Shown in pieces: positions 1 through 6,780 of a DNA stretch of 14,700 bases. Under the pieces are notes generated by a model that did no database searches, had not been told where the DNA came from, and saw nothing but the letters and a program-made list of their open reading frames with translations. The stretch is taken from NCBI GenBank assembly GCA_002408485.1, contig DHSP01000007.1, positions 1-14,700 on the forward strand, in the 5' to 3' direction. The position numbers and the translations under genes were made by a program. Positions within the stretch are counted from its first letter, which is position 1, and each line of letters starts with the position of its first letter. The DNA comes from Proteiniphilum sp. UBA5283 (GTDB taxonomy: Bacteria; Bacteroidota; Bacteroidia; Bacteroidales; Dysgonomonadaceae).

Positions 1-419
1 TTCTGTTTCATTCCGCCCGAGAGTGCACCGGCCCGTCGGTCTTTAAAAGGCTCTATCTGCTGATAAATGTCTTTGATCAGGTGGTAGTTCTCCTCGATGG
101 TGGTGTTGAAGAGGGTAGCAAAAAACGTCAGGTTTTCCTCCACGCTCAGATCCTGATAGAGCGAGAACCGCCCCGGCATGTAACCGATTATTTGTCGTAC
201 CTTCCGGTAGTCTTTCACTACGTCGTGTCTGTTCATTGTTGCCGTGCCGCTGTCTGGCAAGATCAGTGAGGCCAGAATCCGGAAGAGCGACGATTTTCCG
301 GCGCCGTCCGGGCCGATTACACCAAATACCTCCCCGTCGTTCACCTTGAAGGAAATGCCATTCAGGGCCTTTATCTTCCCCTTCCTATAGCTTTTATTCA
401 GGTTTTCTACTTCTATCAT
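1..419 (-). CDS. ABC transporter ATP-binding protein (C-terminal part outside window)
   Basis: This is the nucleotide-binding subunit that would power an ABC-2 type exporter at the inner membrane. Only the first 139 codons are present; the gene runs off the left edge. Seen in the translation: MIEVENLNKSYRKGK at the start, Walker A GPDGAGKSS (about residues 36-44), a region GYMPGRFSLYQDLSVEEN (about 79-96) at the Q-loop, and the ABC signature LSGGMKQ (about 133-139) at the edge. Walker B is not in view. The position that is normally Gln in the Q-loop (MPQ) reads Gly (MPG). The GPDGAGKSS form and the context (HlyD-like adaptor 33 bp upstream, TolC and TetR before it) resemble the E. coli ybhGFSR exporter, whose regulator cecR is also TetR-type. 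The substrate cannot be read from sequence; permease genes should follow outside the window. Confidence 0.93.
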   Translation of the reverse strand, partial: MIEVENLNKSYRKGKIKALNGISFKVNDGEVFGVIGPDGAGKSSLFRILASLILPDSGTATMNRHDVVKDYRKVRQIIGYMPGRFSLYQDLSVEENLTFFATLFNTTIEENYHLIKDIYQQIEPFKDRRAGALSGGMKQ

Positions 420-452
420 TTTTTGTTTTTATTCTGTGATCCAGCAGGAACC

Positions 453-1352
453 TTATTTGAACTTTACTTCCCCGTACATGCCAATCTTCAGGTAACCATC
501 ATTTGAAACAGCTATTTTCAGGGCATAGACCAGGTTGGCCCGTTCATTTTTGGTCTGTATGGTTTTGGGCGTAAACTCCGATTTATCGGATATCCAGCTT
601 ATTTGGCCTTTGTATGGTTTCATGCTGCCCCTTCCGTCGTCCACCCGCACTGATACCTCATCATTCAGTTTGATTTGCGCCAACTGGTCGTTTGTCACGT
701 AGGCTCTCAGATAGAGAGTGTCCGTGTCGGCAATTTTAAAGAGGGGAGTGCCCATGGTTGCCAGTTCGCCTGCCTCCGCATACCTGTTCAGCACTGTGCC
801 CGATATGGGAGAAATGATTTGAGTCTTTTCGAGCTGATCATTCAGTTGAGCAACCTGTATTTCGAGGGTCGTACTTTGTGCAGAGATATTTTTAGTGCTT
901 TTTTCCAGCGTGGAGGTCAGCGCCAAAAGTTGCTTCTGCAGGACTTCTATCTGTGACTCTATATCGTCGAGTTGTTTCTGATTGGCTGCATTAGATGCCA
1001 ACAGGCTTTTTACACGTGCCTTTTCCCGTTCCTGGGTTCTAATCTGTTCATGGATGGCCGCCGTCTGCTTATTTATATCGGGTTTTTGGGCCTTGACACC
1101 TTCTGCACTGGAGAGAAGACTCATTTTTTGGAGATAGAGCTGGGTACTGTCTATTTGTCCCACCTTCTGTCCGGCTTGTAGTTGCTCACCTTCCGCAACG
1201 TTCAACAGAAGGATACGTCCATTGGCTTGAGATGAAACAATGATTTCGGTTGCCTCGAATGATCCGGTGGCGTCATATTCCCTGTTACCGTTACTGCATG
1301 AAAACATCAGGAATGGAATGGATAATGCTGTTAGTAATTTTATTGGATTCAT
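453..1352 (-). CDS. HlyD-family periplasmic adaptor (membrane fusion) lipoprotein
   Basis: This 299-residue protein should bridge the inner-membrane ABC exporter to the TolC-like channel across the periplasm. The N-terminus is a lipoprotein signal (hydrophobic stretch, then MFSC with the lipid-acceptor Cys at residue 19), so the mature protein is probably membrane-anchored through lipid rather than a transmembrane helix. Residues about 38-72 form the first half of a biotinyl/lipoyl-like domain (QANGRILLLNVAEGEQLQAG). Residues about 75-175 are Gln/Glu/Lys-rich and helical, the expected coiled-coil hairpin. The second lipoyl half follows (ISPISGTVLNRYAEAGELA), then a beta-barrel region to the end. 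It lies between the TolC-like gene (87 bp upstream) and the ABC ATPase (33 bp downstream), all in one direction. Family assignment is firm; the exported substrate is unknown. Confidence 0.92.
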   Translation of the reverse strand: MNPIKLLTALSIPFLMFSCSNGNREYDATGSFEATEIIVSSQANGRILLLNVAEGEQLQAGQKVGQIDSTQLYLQKMSLLSSAEGVKAQKPDINKQTAAIHEQIRTQEREKARVKSLLASNAANQKQLDDIESQIEVLQKQLLALTSTLEKSTKNISAQSTTLEIQVAQLNDQLEKTQIISPISGTVLNRYAEAGELATMGTPLFKIADTDTLYLRAYVTNDQLAQIKLNDEVSVRVDDGRGSMKPYKGQISWISDKSEFTPKTIQTKNERANLVYALKIAVSNDGYLKIGMYGEVKFK

Positions 1353-1408
1353 AGTTCGTTATTATTTTTTGCTTAATACTTATTTCTGTTGTCGAACGTT
1401 TCTACCCT

Positions 1409-1424
1409 GCTGTTTTTTAACAGC
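1409..1424 (-). other. small intercistronic hairpin between TolC-like and HlyD-like genes
   Basis: In the 87-bp gap between two genes of the export operon there is an inverted repeat: a 6-bp stem GCTGTT/AACAGC with a 4-base loop. On the transcribed (minus) strand it is not followed by a T tract, so it does not look like a full terminator. It could be an mRNA stability or processing element, or chance. A second, overlapping CAGC/GCTG repeat lies at 1421-1433. Confidence 0.25.
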
Positions 1425-1439
1425 TGAAAGCTGATTTTT

Positions 1440-2720
1440 TTATTGATTCGTTGTATGTTTCAAAGAATATATTGACATGAGATACTGAATTTCATGCAAT
1501 GTCTTCGCCTGTTTGGCCGCTTCCTCTGAGTTGATCTCCTTCATCAGATCAGAAACGGTCATGGTGCCATTTTCCACCCTCACCTCGGCCGCTTCACGAA
1601 TTAGTGTGTGATGGCGGATGATCTCGTCATCATCCTGCATGGTCTTTTTATATTTTTCAATCTCTGTTAGCTGCTGAGGGATCTGTATATACAGGTTATA
1701 TAGAAAAGTCTCCCTCTGGATGTTCACCACTTGTTTTTGCAGATCGATCTTCTTTTTTTCGTCATTTAGCGTATACAAATTTCCGAAGTTCCAGGAAAGA
1801 CGCACTCCTCCCGAAAAGTACGGTGAAAATTCGGTGTCAAACATGTTGAGTCCGGGTTTCCCGTACCCTCCCTGGGCAAATGCAGACAATTTCGGCATAT
1901 TTTTGGCTTTCAGCAGCGATTTCTGTGACTCAATGGCCTCTTCCTGTGCAGTGAACATTTTTAATTCGGGACGGTTGATGATGGGAGATATCATGTCGGT
2001 TTCCGGGTTTGGTTTCACGAAAACCATATCTTTGTGGAGTGTTTGCCCCGCCACCACCGATATCATCCGGATATAAGCTTCTAATGTAGACTCCAGCTGG
2101 ATACGTTGTTGTTTTGCTTTCAGCTGTTCCACCTTTACCGTGCTTAGGTCTACTTCGTTCGCCATACCATTTGATACGTAAGTCTGTACATTGTCATGGT
2201 TACGCTGTAGCTCTTTTTCCAGAATATCATGTTGTTGCAGGTTTCCCTTTATCAGCAGGATACCGAAATAAAGATGATTTACACGCTCCCTCAGGGCGTA
2301 CACCTCTGTATCCAGCTGCCTTGTTTCAAGTTCTGCTTTGGCATTCAGGTTTTTTTTCTGTGCGGAAATGTTACCGCCGTCCCAGATAAGTTGGTTCAGT
2401 TCGGCCACCACCCGGTACTGATCCTGATCCGGTACCGGAATCTCCAGGGGAGGCATTCCTTCGGGGGTATCCATTTCAATTTGTGTCACATCAGACTGCC
2501 AGGATGCCAATGTACTCAGTGTGCCTTGCGGAAGGTATGCTTTGTTGGCATTGGATATGCTAAACTCCTTTGTTTTCTCAATGATATCGTATCTTGCTAT
2601 GGCAGGATAATTTGTTTCTGCCATCTTCTGAACCTCACCGAGTGTGATGAGCTGTGCATGTGTAATCATGCTGTTAAGGCAGATGGTTACTGCTACGAAC
2701 AGGATTTTTTTTAGTCTCAT
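1440..2720 (-). CDS. TolC-family outer membrane efflux protein
   Basis: This 426-residue protein is the predicted outer-membrane channel of the export operon. It begins with a Sec signal peptide (MRLKKILFVAVTICLNSM, likely cut after THA at about residue 22). Two similar halves follow, as in outer-membrane efflux proteins. Each half has long Gln/Glu/Lys-rich helices (for example around 130-190 and 320-400) and a strand segment typical of the family (SAFAQGGYGKPGLNMF, then FSGGVRLSWNFGNLYTLNDEKKKI at about 305-330). The length is typical for TolC-like proteins. It lies 41 bp downstream of the TetR gene and 87 bp upstream of the HlyD-like adaptor, so all three parts of the trans-envelope pump seem to be made together, unlike E. 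coli, where tolC is encoded elsewhere. Start chosen: the ATG that directly precedes the signal peptide. Confidence 0.92.
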   Translation of the reverse strand: MRLKKILFVAVTICLNSMITHAQLITLGEVQKMAETNYPAIARYDIIEKTKEFSISNANKAYLPQGTLSTLASWQSDVTQIEMDTPEGMPPLEIPVPDQDQYRVVAELNQLIWDGGNISAQKKNLNAKAELETRQLDTEVYALRERVNHLYFGILLIKGNLQQHDILEKELQRNHDNVQTYVSNGMANEVDLSTVKVEQLKAKQQRIQLESTLEAYIRMISVVAGQTLHKDMVFVKPNPETDMISPIINRPELKMFTAQEEAIESQKSLLKAKNMPKLSAFAQGGYGKPGLNMFDTEFSPYFSGGVRLSWNFGNLYTLNDEKKKIDLQKQVVNIQRETFLYNLYIQIPQQLTEIEKYKKTMQDDDEIIRHHTLIREAAEVRVENGTMTVSDLMKEINSEEAAKQAKTLHEIQYLMSIYSLKHTTNQ

Positions 2721-2761
2721 ACTTTTTTCATTTTATAGAATATTTGACGTGTTGCGGAAAA

Positions 2762-3385
2762 CTATGAACATGCTTCCGTTTTTTTACAGTTTTCGCTTTG
2801 TTCGATGATGATCGTAATCCATTGTTGTATCTTCTCTTTCCTACCGGTCACGAACCCGACAAATTCATCTTCCTTCACCAGCCCGGAGGAGGTGATCAGA
2901 GGTTTGGCTATAAAAGGGAACATACTCATACTGAGTGTGTTGATTATTAAATCTGTGGCGGATATTTCAGCTCCAGTCTCTTTCAACTGCTTTTCGAGAA
3001 CCGGTTGTGCAATCAGCCGTGTATTTTGGATAATCTTAGCAAAAAGCTCCTTGTTTACCGTAAGTTCGTTGAGGATAAAAATGGGGAGTTCCTCGTTTTC
3101 GAGCAGCAGGTTGGTATAGTTTTCCGTGATCAAACTGATTTTGTCTTTCAGGGAAATTTGTTCATCAGACAACACCGGTCCCAAAGCACCCAGCAGTATG
3201 CTGAATTTCTCCTGAACCACCTTTTTAAAAAGATTCTCTTTGCTGCCAAAATAGTAGTTGAGCAATGCCAGATTGGTACCTGCCTCCTCGGCAATTTCCC
3301 TTGTCTTCGTGGCAGCATATCCTTTCTGAGTAAAAAGCTTGTCGGCTGCCCGGATAATTTTCTGTTCAGTTGTAATCGTTTCCAT
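2762..3385 (-). CDS. TetR/AcrR-family transcriptional repressor
   Basis: This 207-residue protein carries an N-terminal TetR helix-turn-helix domain: residues about 8-56 read IIRAADKLFTQKGYAATKTREIAEEAGTN then LALLNYYFGSKENLFKKVV, the characteristic recognition helix followed by YYFxSKExL. The C-terminal part (about 60-207) is helical and should bind a ligand and dimerise, but its effector cannot be predicted. The gene is first in the operon with the TolC, HlyD and ABC genes, so it most likely represses its own operon and is relieved by a compound the pump exports. That view is supported by the palindrome overlapping its promoter (3428-3458). E. coli CecR next to ybhGFSR is a comparable arrangement. 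Start chosen: the only ATG that leaves the HTH complete, 13-18 bases below the predicted transcription start. Confidence 0.93.
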   Translation of the reverse strand: METITTEQKIIRAADKLFTQKGYAATKTREIAEEAGTNLALLNYYFGSKENLFKKVVQEKFSILLGALGPVLSDEQISLKDKISLITENYTNLLLENEELPIFILNELTVNKELFAKIIQNTRLIAQPVLEKQLKETGAEISATDLIINTLSMSMFPFIAKPLITSSGLVKEDEFVGFVTGRKEKIQQWITIIIEQSENCKKTEACS

Positions 3386-3405
3386 TATTTATGTTTTATA
3401 TTCGA

Positions 3406-3437
3406 CAAAAGTAAGGACTGTTCCTAAATTAAACAAA
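3406..3437 (-). promoter_or_regulatory. Bacteroidota-type promoter of the tetR-export operon
   Basis: On the minus strand a -7 box TACTTTTG (3406-3413) matches TAnnTTTG exactly. A -33 TTTG (3434-3437) lies 20 bases upstream of it. Transcription would start near 3400, about 15 bases before the TetR start codon. The -33 element lies inside the palindrome at 3428-3458, so a bound repressor would block sigma factor access. Confidence 0.65.
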
Positions 3438-3458
3438 TGATTAAATCATATGTTTAAT
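3428..3458. promoter_or_regulatory. 31-bp palindrome, probable TetR operator
   Basis: The left arm ATTAAACAAATGATT and right arm ATCATATGTTTAAT are reverse complements around the centre base 3443, with a single mismatched pair (3436 against 3450). Symmetry stops outside 3428-3458. It lies 43 bp upstream of the TetR-family gene and covers the -33 element of its predicted promoter. Position and symmetry are those expected of an autoregulatory TetR operator; that this protein binds it is inference. The region is A+T-rich, but a symmetry this long is unlikely by chance. Confidence 0.65.
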
Positions 3459-3574
3459 GTGGTTTGAATAATTTAACTTTTTAATCCAATTAATTTATAA
3501 AATTAGATAATTGAGCTTGTTGCCGATATCCGGTAAACAGCATTACAGATCATGAACAAATGAATTCCTACAAC

Positions 3575-4585
3575 CTATTGCCGATAAAACTCAGTGAACC
3601 ATTGATAGTAGTCGCTGATTCCTGTCTGTATTGATGTGGAGGGTCGATAATTGAAATCTCTTTTTAGTCGTGAGACATCGGCATAGGTGGACGTAACATC
3701 GCCCGGTTGCATTGCTGCCATTTTCACGATTGCTTTCCTGCCCGTTACATTCTCAATGATTTTAAGAAAACTTGTCAGTTTCACGGGAGAAGAACAACCC
3801 ATATTGTAAAGAGTGTGTGGTGTTTCCAGCAATGGAGGAGACGGTATCACTTTCATCAGCCCCTTCACAATATCGTTGATATAAGTGAAGTCACGTTCCA
3901 TGTTGCCTTGGTTAAAAAGTTGAATGGGTTCACCTTTCAGAATGGCAGACATGAACACAAAGGGAGCCATATCCGGACGCCCCCATGGACCGTAAACCGT
4001 AAAAAAACGAATGCCGGTAGCCGAGATACGGTATAGTTTGGCATAGGAGTATGCCATCAGCTCGTTTGCTTTTTTTGTGGCAGCATAGAGACTGACCGGT
4101 TTATCTGTTGTGTCGGACTCTTTAAAAGGAGAATGTGCATTATCCCCATACACGCTACTTGAGCTGGCATACAGGAGATGTTTTACCGGAAAGTGCCGAC
4201 ATGCTTCCAGGAGATTCATGAATCCGGATATATTGGCATTGATGTATGCAAAGGGGTTTTGTAGTGAGTACCTTACACCGGCCTGAGCCGCAAGATGAAC
4301 AACGTGGGAAAAGTTTTCCGTTTCAAAGAGAGCATTCAGGCGTTCTCTGTCGTTCATATCCATTCTGATGAACCGATAGGTTTCGTAGCGATTACTTTGA
4401 ACGTATTCGCCCTGTTTGATATCATTTTCTTCAATGCCCGTATTCCTTAGCCGGGCATATTTTAGTCCCGTGTCGTAATAGCCATTGATATTGTCGATGC
4501 CGATTACCGAATCACCCTGATTCAAAAATCCCTCAACAACGTGGTATCCAATAAAACCGGCTGCCCCCGTCACCAGTATTTTCAT
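3575..4585 (-). CDS. UDP-glucuronate 4-epimerase-like NAD-dependent epimerase
   Basis: This is an extended short-chain dehydrogenase of 336 residues that most likely interconverts UDP-glucuronate and UDP-galacturonate in the cytoplasm. Seen: the NAD-binding TGAAGFIG at 7-13, HLAAQAGVRYSLQNP at about 97-111, the catalytic SSSSVYG (141-147) and Tyr167-x3-Lys171 (YAATK), and the substrate-region motif FFTVYGPWGRPDMAPF at about 194-209 followed by FNQGNMERDFTYINDIV (224-240). NINGYYDTGLKYARL near the N-terminus and the GRPDMA block are typical of UDP-GlcA 4-epimerases rather than GalE or dTDP-glucose dehydratases, but exact specificity needs a test. It starts 10 bp after the ArnT-like gene, so it is probably last in that operon and supplies the sugar nucleotide for it. 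No convincing terminator was seen downstream. Confidence 0.88.
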   Translation of the reverse strand: MKILVTGAAGFIGYHVVEGFLNQGDSVIGIDNINGYYDTGLKYARLRNTGIEENDIKQGEYVQSNRYETYRFIRMDMNDRERLNALFETENFSHVVHLAAQAGVRYSLQNPFAYINANISGFMNLLEACRHFPVKHLLYASSSSVYGDNAHSPFKESDTTDKPVSLYAATKKANELMAYSYAKLYRISATGIRFFTVYGPWGRPDMAPFVFMSAILKGEPIQLFNQGNMERDFTYINDIVKGLMKVIPSPPLLETPHTLYNMGCSSPVKLTSFLKIIENVTGRKAIVKMAAMQPGDVTSTYADVSRLKRDFNYRPSTSIQTGISDYYQWFTEFYRQ

Positions 4586-4595
4586 CTTTTTTACT

Positions 4596-6143
4596 TTAAA
4601 AAATTACAATTGCATGTTTTCCAACCAGATAATGCTCTTTATTTGATGTGGTGGCTCTTAGCTCCGGATCGTTTTTCAGGTCTTTAATCCGTAGCATAAG
4701 TAACCTCTTTTCGATTGGTTCCTTCAGGATGTCTTCCTTCGTTACCTCTACAATATCTTTTCCAAGATATACATCCATATTTTCAGCACGGGAGATGTGA
4801 TAAACCCAATAGTCACTAATCTGGTGTTCTTCCGATAGTTCTCTTGCCTTTTCGCACAGATTTTTCCATCCCAGTTGATTGTTTAGCTGTGGCATGGACC
4901 AGCCGACGATAAAAACTGCCAGTAAAAAGCCCATCGCCAAGGTGGTTATTGCCCGGTATATTTCTCTTTTCCTGTATAAAAAATCGAAGATAAGCAAACC
5001 GGTGATGGTCAAAACCACTGCTCCGGCATAAATAAGACCGTAATCCAGATACCGCATCTCTTCGGTGTGGCTGAGATAGAATATTGAAGGCAACGCAAAA
5101 ATCAATATCCCCGCCGGTATGGCTATGGTTACTTTGATCCATCGGCTTTGCATGTCGAATTTACTGAGAAGCAGGGCAGCGAGGAAAATAAGAAACGGTA
5201 CAACAGGCAGCGAGTATATTGCCAACTTGGAACTGATTGCCGAGAGCATCACATAAGATGAGAGTATGATCACGGTAAAAAATTGTTCGAGTATACTGTT
5301 CATTCTTTTTTTAACGATACCGGCAATGAATAATCCGATTACCAGGAGTGACCAGGGTGCCAAAGAATACCAAACAGTGAGTGCGTAGTAATAAAAAGGC
5401 TCTTTGTGGTGAAAGGAATTAATGCCCCGGCCCACTGTTTGGTGTACAAGCAAGTTATTGATATACTCTTTTCCTCCTTCATGATAGACCCCCGAGAACC
5501 AGACAAGGCAACCTGCCAGAATAACCAGAATGCTCCTCCATCCCCAGAACTTTGCAAAATCAGCGGCTCTCTTTTGATAAAGCAAAAACAGCGTGGTAGA
5601 TACGAAAGGGATCAGAATACCCAATGGCCCTTTTGAGAAGAGAGCCAGAAAGACATACAGTGGAAATAGCCATCCGTCTCGTTTTCGGTCTTCTCTCCGA
5701 TACATTTTATAAAAAGTGTACAGGGATAAAACAATGAACATGTTCATCAGCATATCCATGCGAACCACCAACATAACGCCGGTAAATAATCCGGTGCTGA
5801 TCAGCATCTGCGCGGCAATCTTTTCGTTTTCCCCTTTTTCCTTGTTTATCCACTTTGTCATCGTGATCAGGATAATGAGTGCCGGAATAAACGACAACAG
5901 CGAATAATACCACATTCTGTGTTCTCCCAGCAATAGCTTTCCGGTCATCATCATCCAGAAATGGAGTGGGGGCTTGTCGGCATAAATTTCCCCCTGGTTG
6001 GTAAAGGTGAAAATATTTCCGTTACGAAGCGCTTCGTCGACAATGCTCAGGTAACGCAGCTCGTTGTTGGGTGTGAAGTCGCGTAAAACCATGATGGGTA
6101 ACATCGCAATAAACCAGATCAGATAGATGTGTTTATTTTTCAT
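4596..6143 (-). CDS. ArnT/PMT-like GT-C glycosyltransferase, multi-pass membrane protein
   Basis: This 515-residue integral membrane enzyme should transfer a sugar from a polyprenyl-phosphate donor to an acceptor on the periplasmic face. The first helix is followed by a loop DFTPNNELRY (22-31), which fits the acidic catalytic loop of GT-C enzymes (compare DETRY in ArnT). IYADKPPLHFW (about 53-63) is the hallmark second block of the ArnT/GT39/GT83 group. About ten to twelve hydrophobic helices follow up to residue 415, then a soluble C-terminal domain of about 100 residues. Its start overlaps the LAB_N gene by 11 bp, and the epimerase follows after 10 bp, so the gene is embedded in a tight operon with a GT2 transferase. 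By analogy with E. coli ArnT and the rhizobial RgtA-D galacturonosyltransferases the acceptor may be lipid A or core, but that is inferred. Confidence 0.87.
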   Translation of the reverse strand: MKNKHIYLIWFIAMLPIMVLRDFTPNNELRYLSIVDEALRNGNIFTFTNQGEIYADKPPLHFWMMMTGKLLLGEHRMWYYSLLSFIPALIILITMTKWINKEKGENEKIAAQMLISTGLFTGVMLVVRMDMLMNMFIVLSLYTFYKMYRREDRKRDGWLFPLYVFLALFSKGPLGILIPFVSTTLFLLYQKRAADFAKFWGWRSILVILAGCLVWFSGVYHEGGKEYINNLLVHQTVGRGINSFHHKEPFYYYALTVWYSLAPWSLLVIGLFIAGIVKKRMNSILEQFFTVIILSSYVMLSAISSKLAIYSLPVVPFLIFLAALLLSKFDMQSRWIKVTIAIPAGILIFALPSIFYLSHTEEMRYLDYGLIYAGAVVLTITGLLIFDFLYRKREIYRAITTLAMGFLLAVFIVGWSMPQLNNQLGWKNLCEKARELSEEHQISDYWVYHISRAENMDVYLGKDIVEVTKEDILKEPIEKRLLMLRIKDLKNDPELRATTSNKEHYLVGKHAIVIF

Positions 6144-6780
6144 ATACGCTGAATTTCTTGTTGTTATAGCCGATCATAATATTTCGGATGTAAGCGATAA
6201 ATCCGAACGACTGGCCGAGAATCAATACCGGATCAAGCCGAAAAATAGCATAAGTGATGATGATGGAAGAGCCGGTCAGGCTGATGATCCAGAATCCTAC
6301 GGGTAGAATGGATTGGTGATGGACAGCGGAATAGAAAAACTGATAAATAAATCGCAGTGCAAATATTATCTGTCCGGAAGATCCAAAAATCAAGAGCCAC
6401 AACGGTACGTCTTTGTTATGAAAAAAAGTGTCGTTAAACAGGGAGGGGTCACGAAGCATAACCCCGGTTGCTACCAATGGGGTAGCAATCAGTACTATTT
6501 TAACTATCCCTATTATCTTTTTCCACCGGCCCTGCATATTCAGGTTCCACAGGTAGATATAATAGGAGATAAACTGACCGAGTATGATGGCAAAATCATT
6601 CCGCAACACACCGTATATAAAAAGCAGGTAAGAGCCTAAAATACTCAGTATCCAGAAAGCGGGAGGGGATAGTACCTTTCCAGCCTTTTCGGACGCAACC
6701 CACTGGTAGAGAATTCGTGCGGAGAAGAAGATTTGTGCCAGGAAGCCGATGGCAAAAATCCAGCTGTTATTTTCCTGCAT
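6133..6780 (-). CDS. tandem LAB_N (lipid-A-disaccharide synthase N-terminal-like) membrane protein
   Basis: This 215-residue membrane protein contains two copies of the short domain found fused to the N-terminus of some LpxB proteins (LAB_N). Copy 1 (about 7-84) has FFSARILYQW, PPAFWILSILGS and RNDFAIILGQ; copy 2 (about 127-204) has FALRFIYQFF, PVGFWIISLTGS and RLDPVLILGQ. The conserved Arg, Gln, Trp, Gly-Ser and Arg-x-Asp...Gly-Gln positions line up in both. A hydrophobic segment (about 88-108) links the copies, giving a 3+1+3 helix plan. No LpxB catalytic domain is present. The start codon overlaps the GT2 stop (TAATG) and the end overlaps the ArnT-like start by 11 bp, so translation is probably coupled. 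Its role is unknown. Its place between a cytoplasmic loading enzyme and a periplasmic transferase suggests it helps anchor the GT2 or flips the lipid-linked sugar. Confidence 0.85.
   Translation of the reverse strand: MQENNSWIFAIGFLAQIFFSARILYQWVASEKAGKVLSPPAFWILSILGSYLLFIYGVLRNDFAIILGQFISYYIYLWNLNMQGRWKKIIGIVKIVLIATPLVATGVMLRDPSLFNDTFFHNKDVPLWLLIFGSSGQIIFALRFIYQFFYSAVHHQSILPVGFWIISLTGSSIIITYAIFRLDPVLILGQSFGFIAYIRNIMIGYNNKKFSVYEK

Noticed and set aside
1421..1440. CAGC-GCTG hairpin followed by T6 on the plus strand, as a terminator
   Set aside because: It would terminate plus-strand transcription, but no plus-strand gene precedes it; the stem is only 4 bp.
2229..2714. 161-codon plus-strand ORF
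   Set aside because: It lies antisense to the TolC-like gene and looks like a Cys/His-rich shadow peptide without motifs.
3519..3586. Repeated TTGCCGATA near the end of the epimerase gene as an attachment site or repeat
   Set aside because: Two 9-base copies in the same orientation, one inside coding sequence, with no integrase or tRNA nearby; chance is the simplest explanation.
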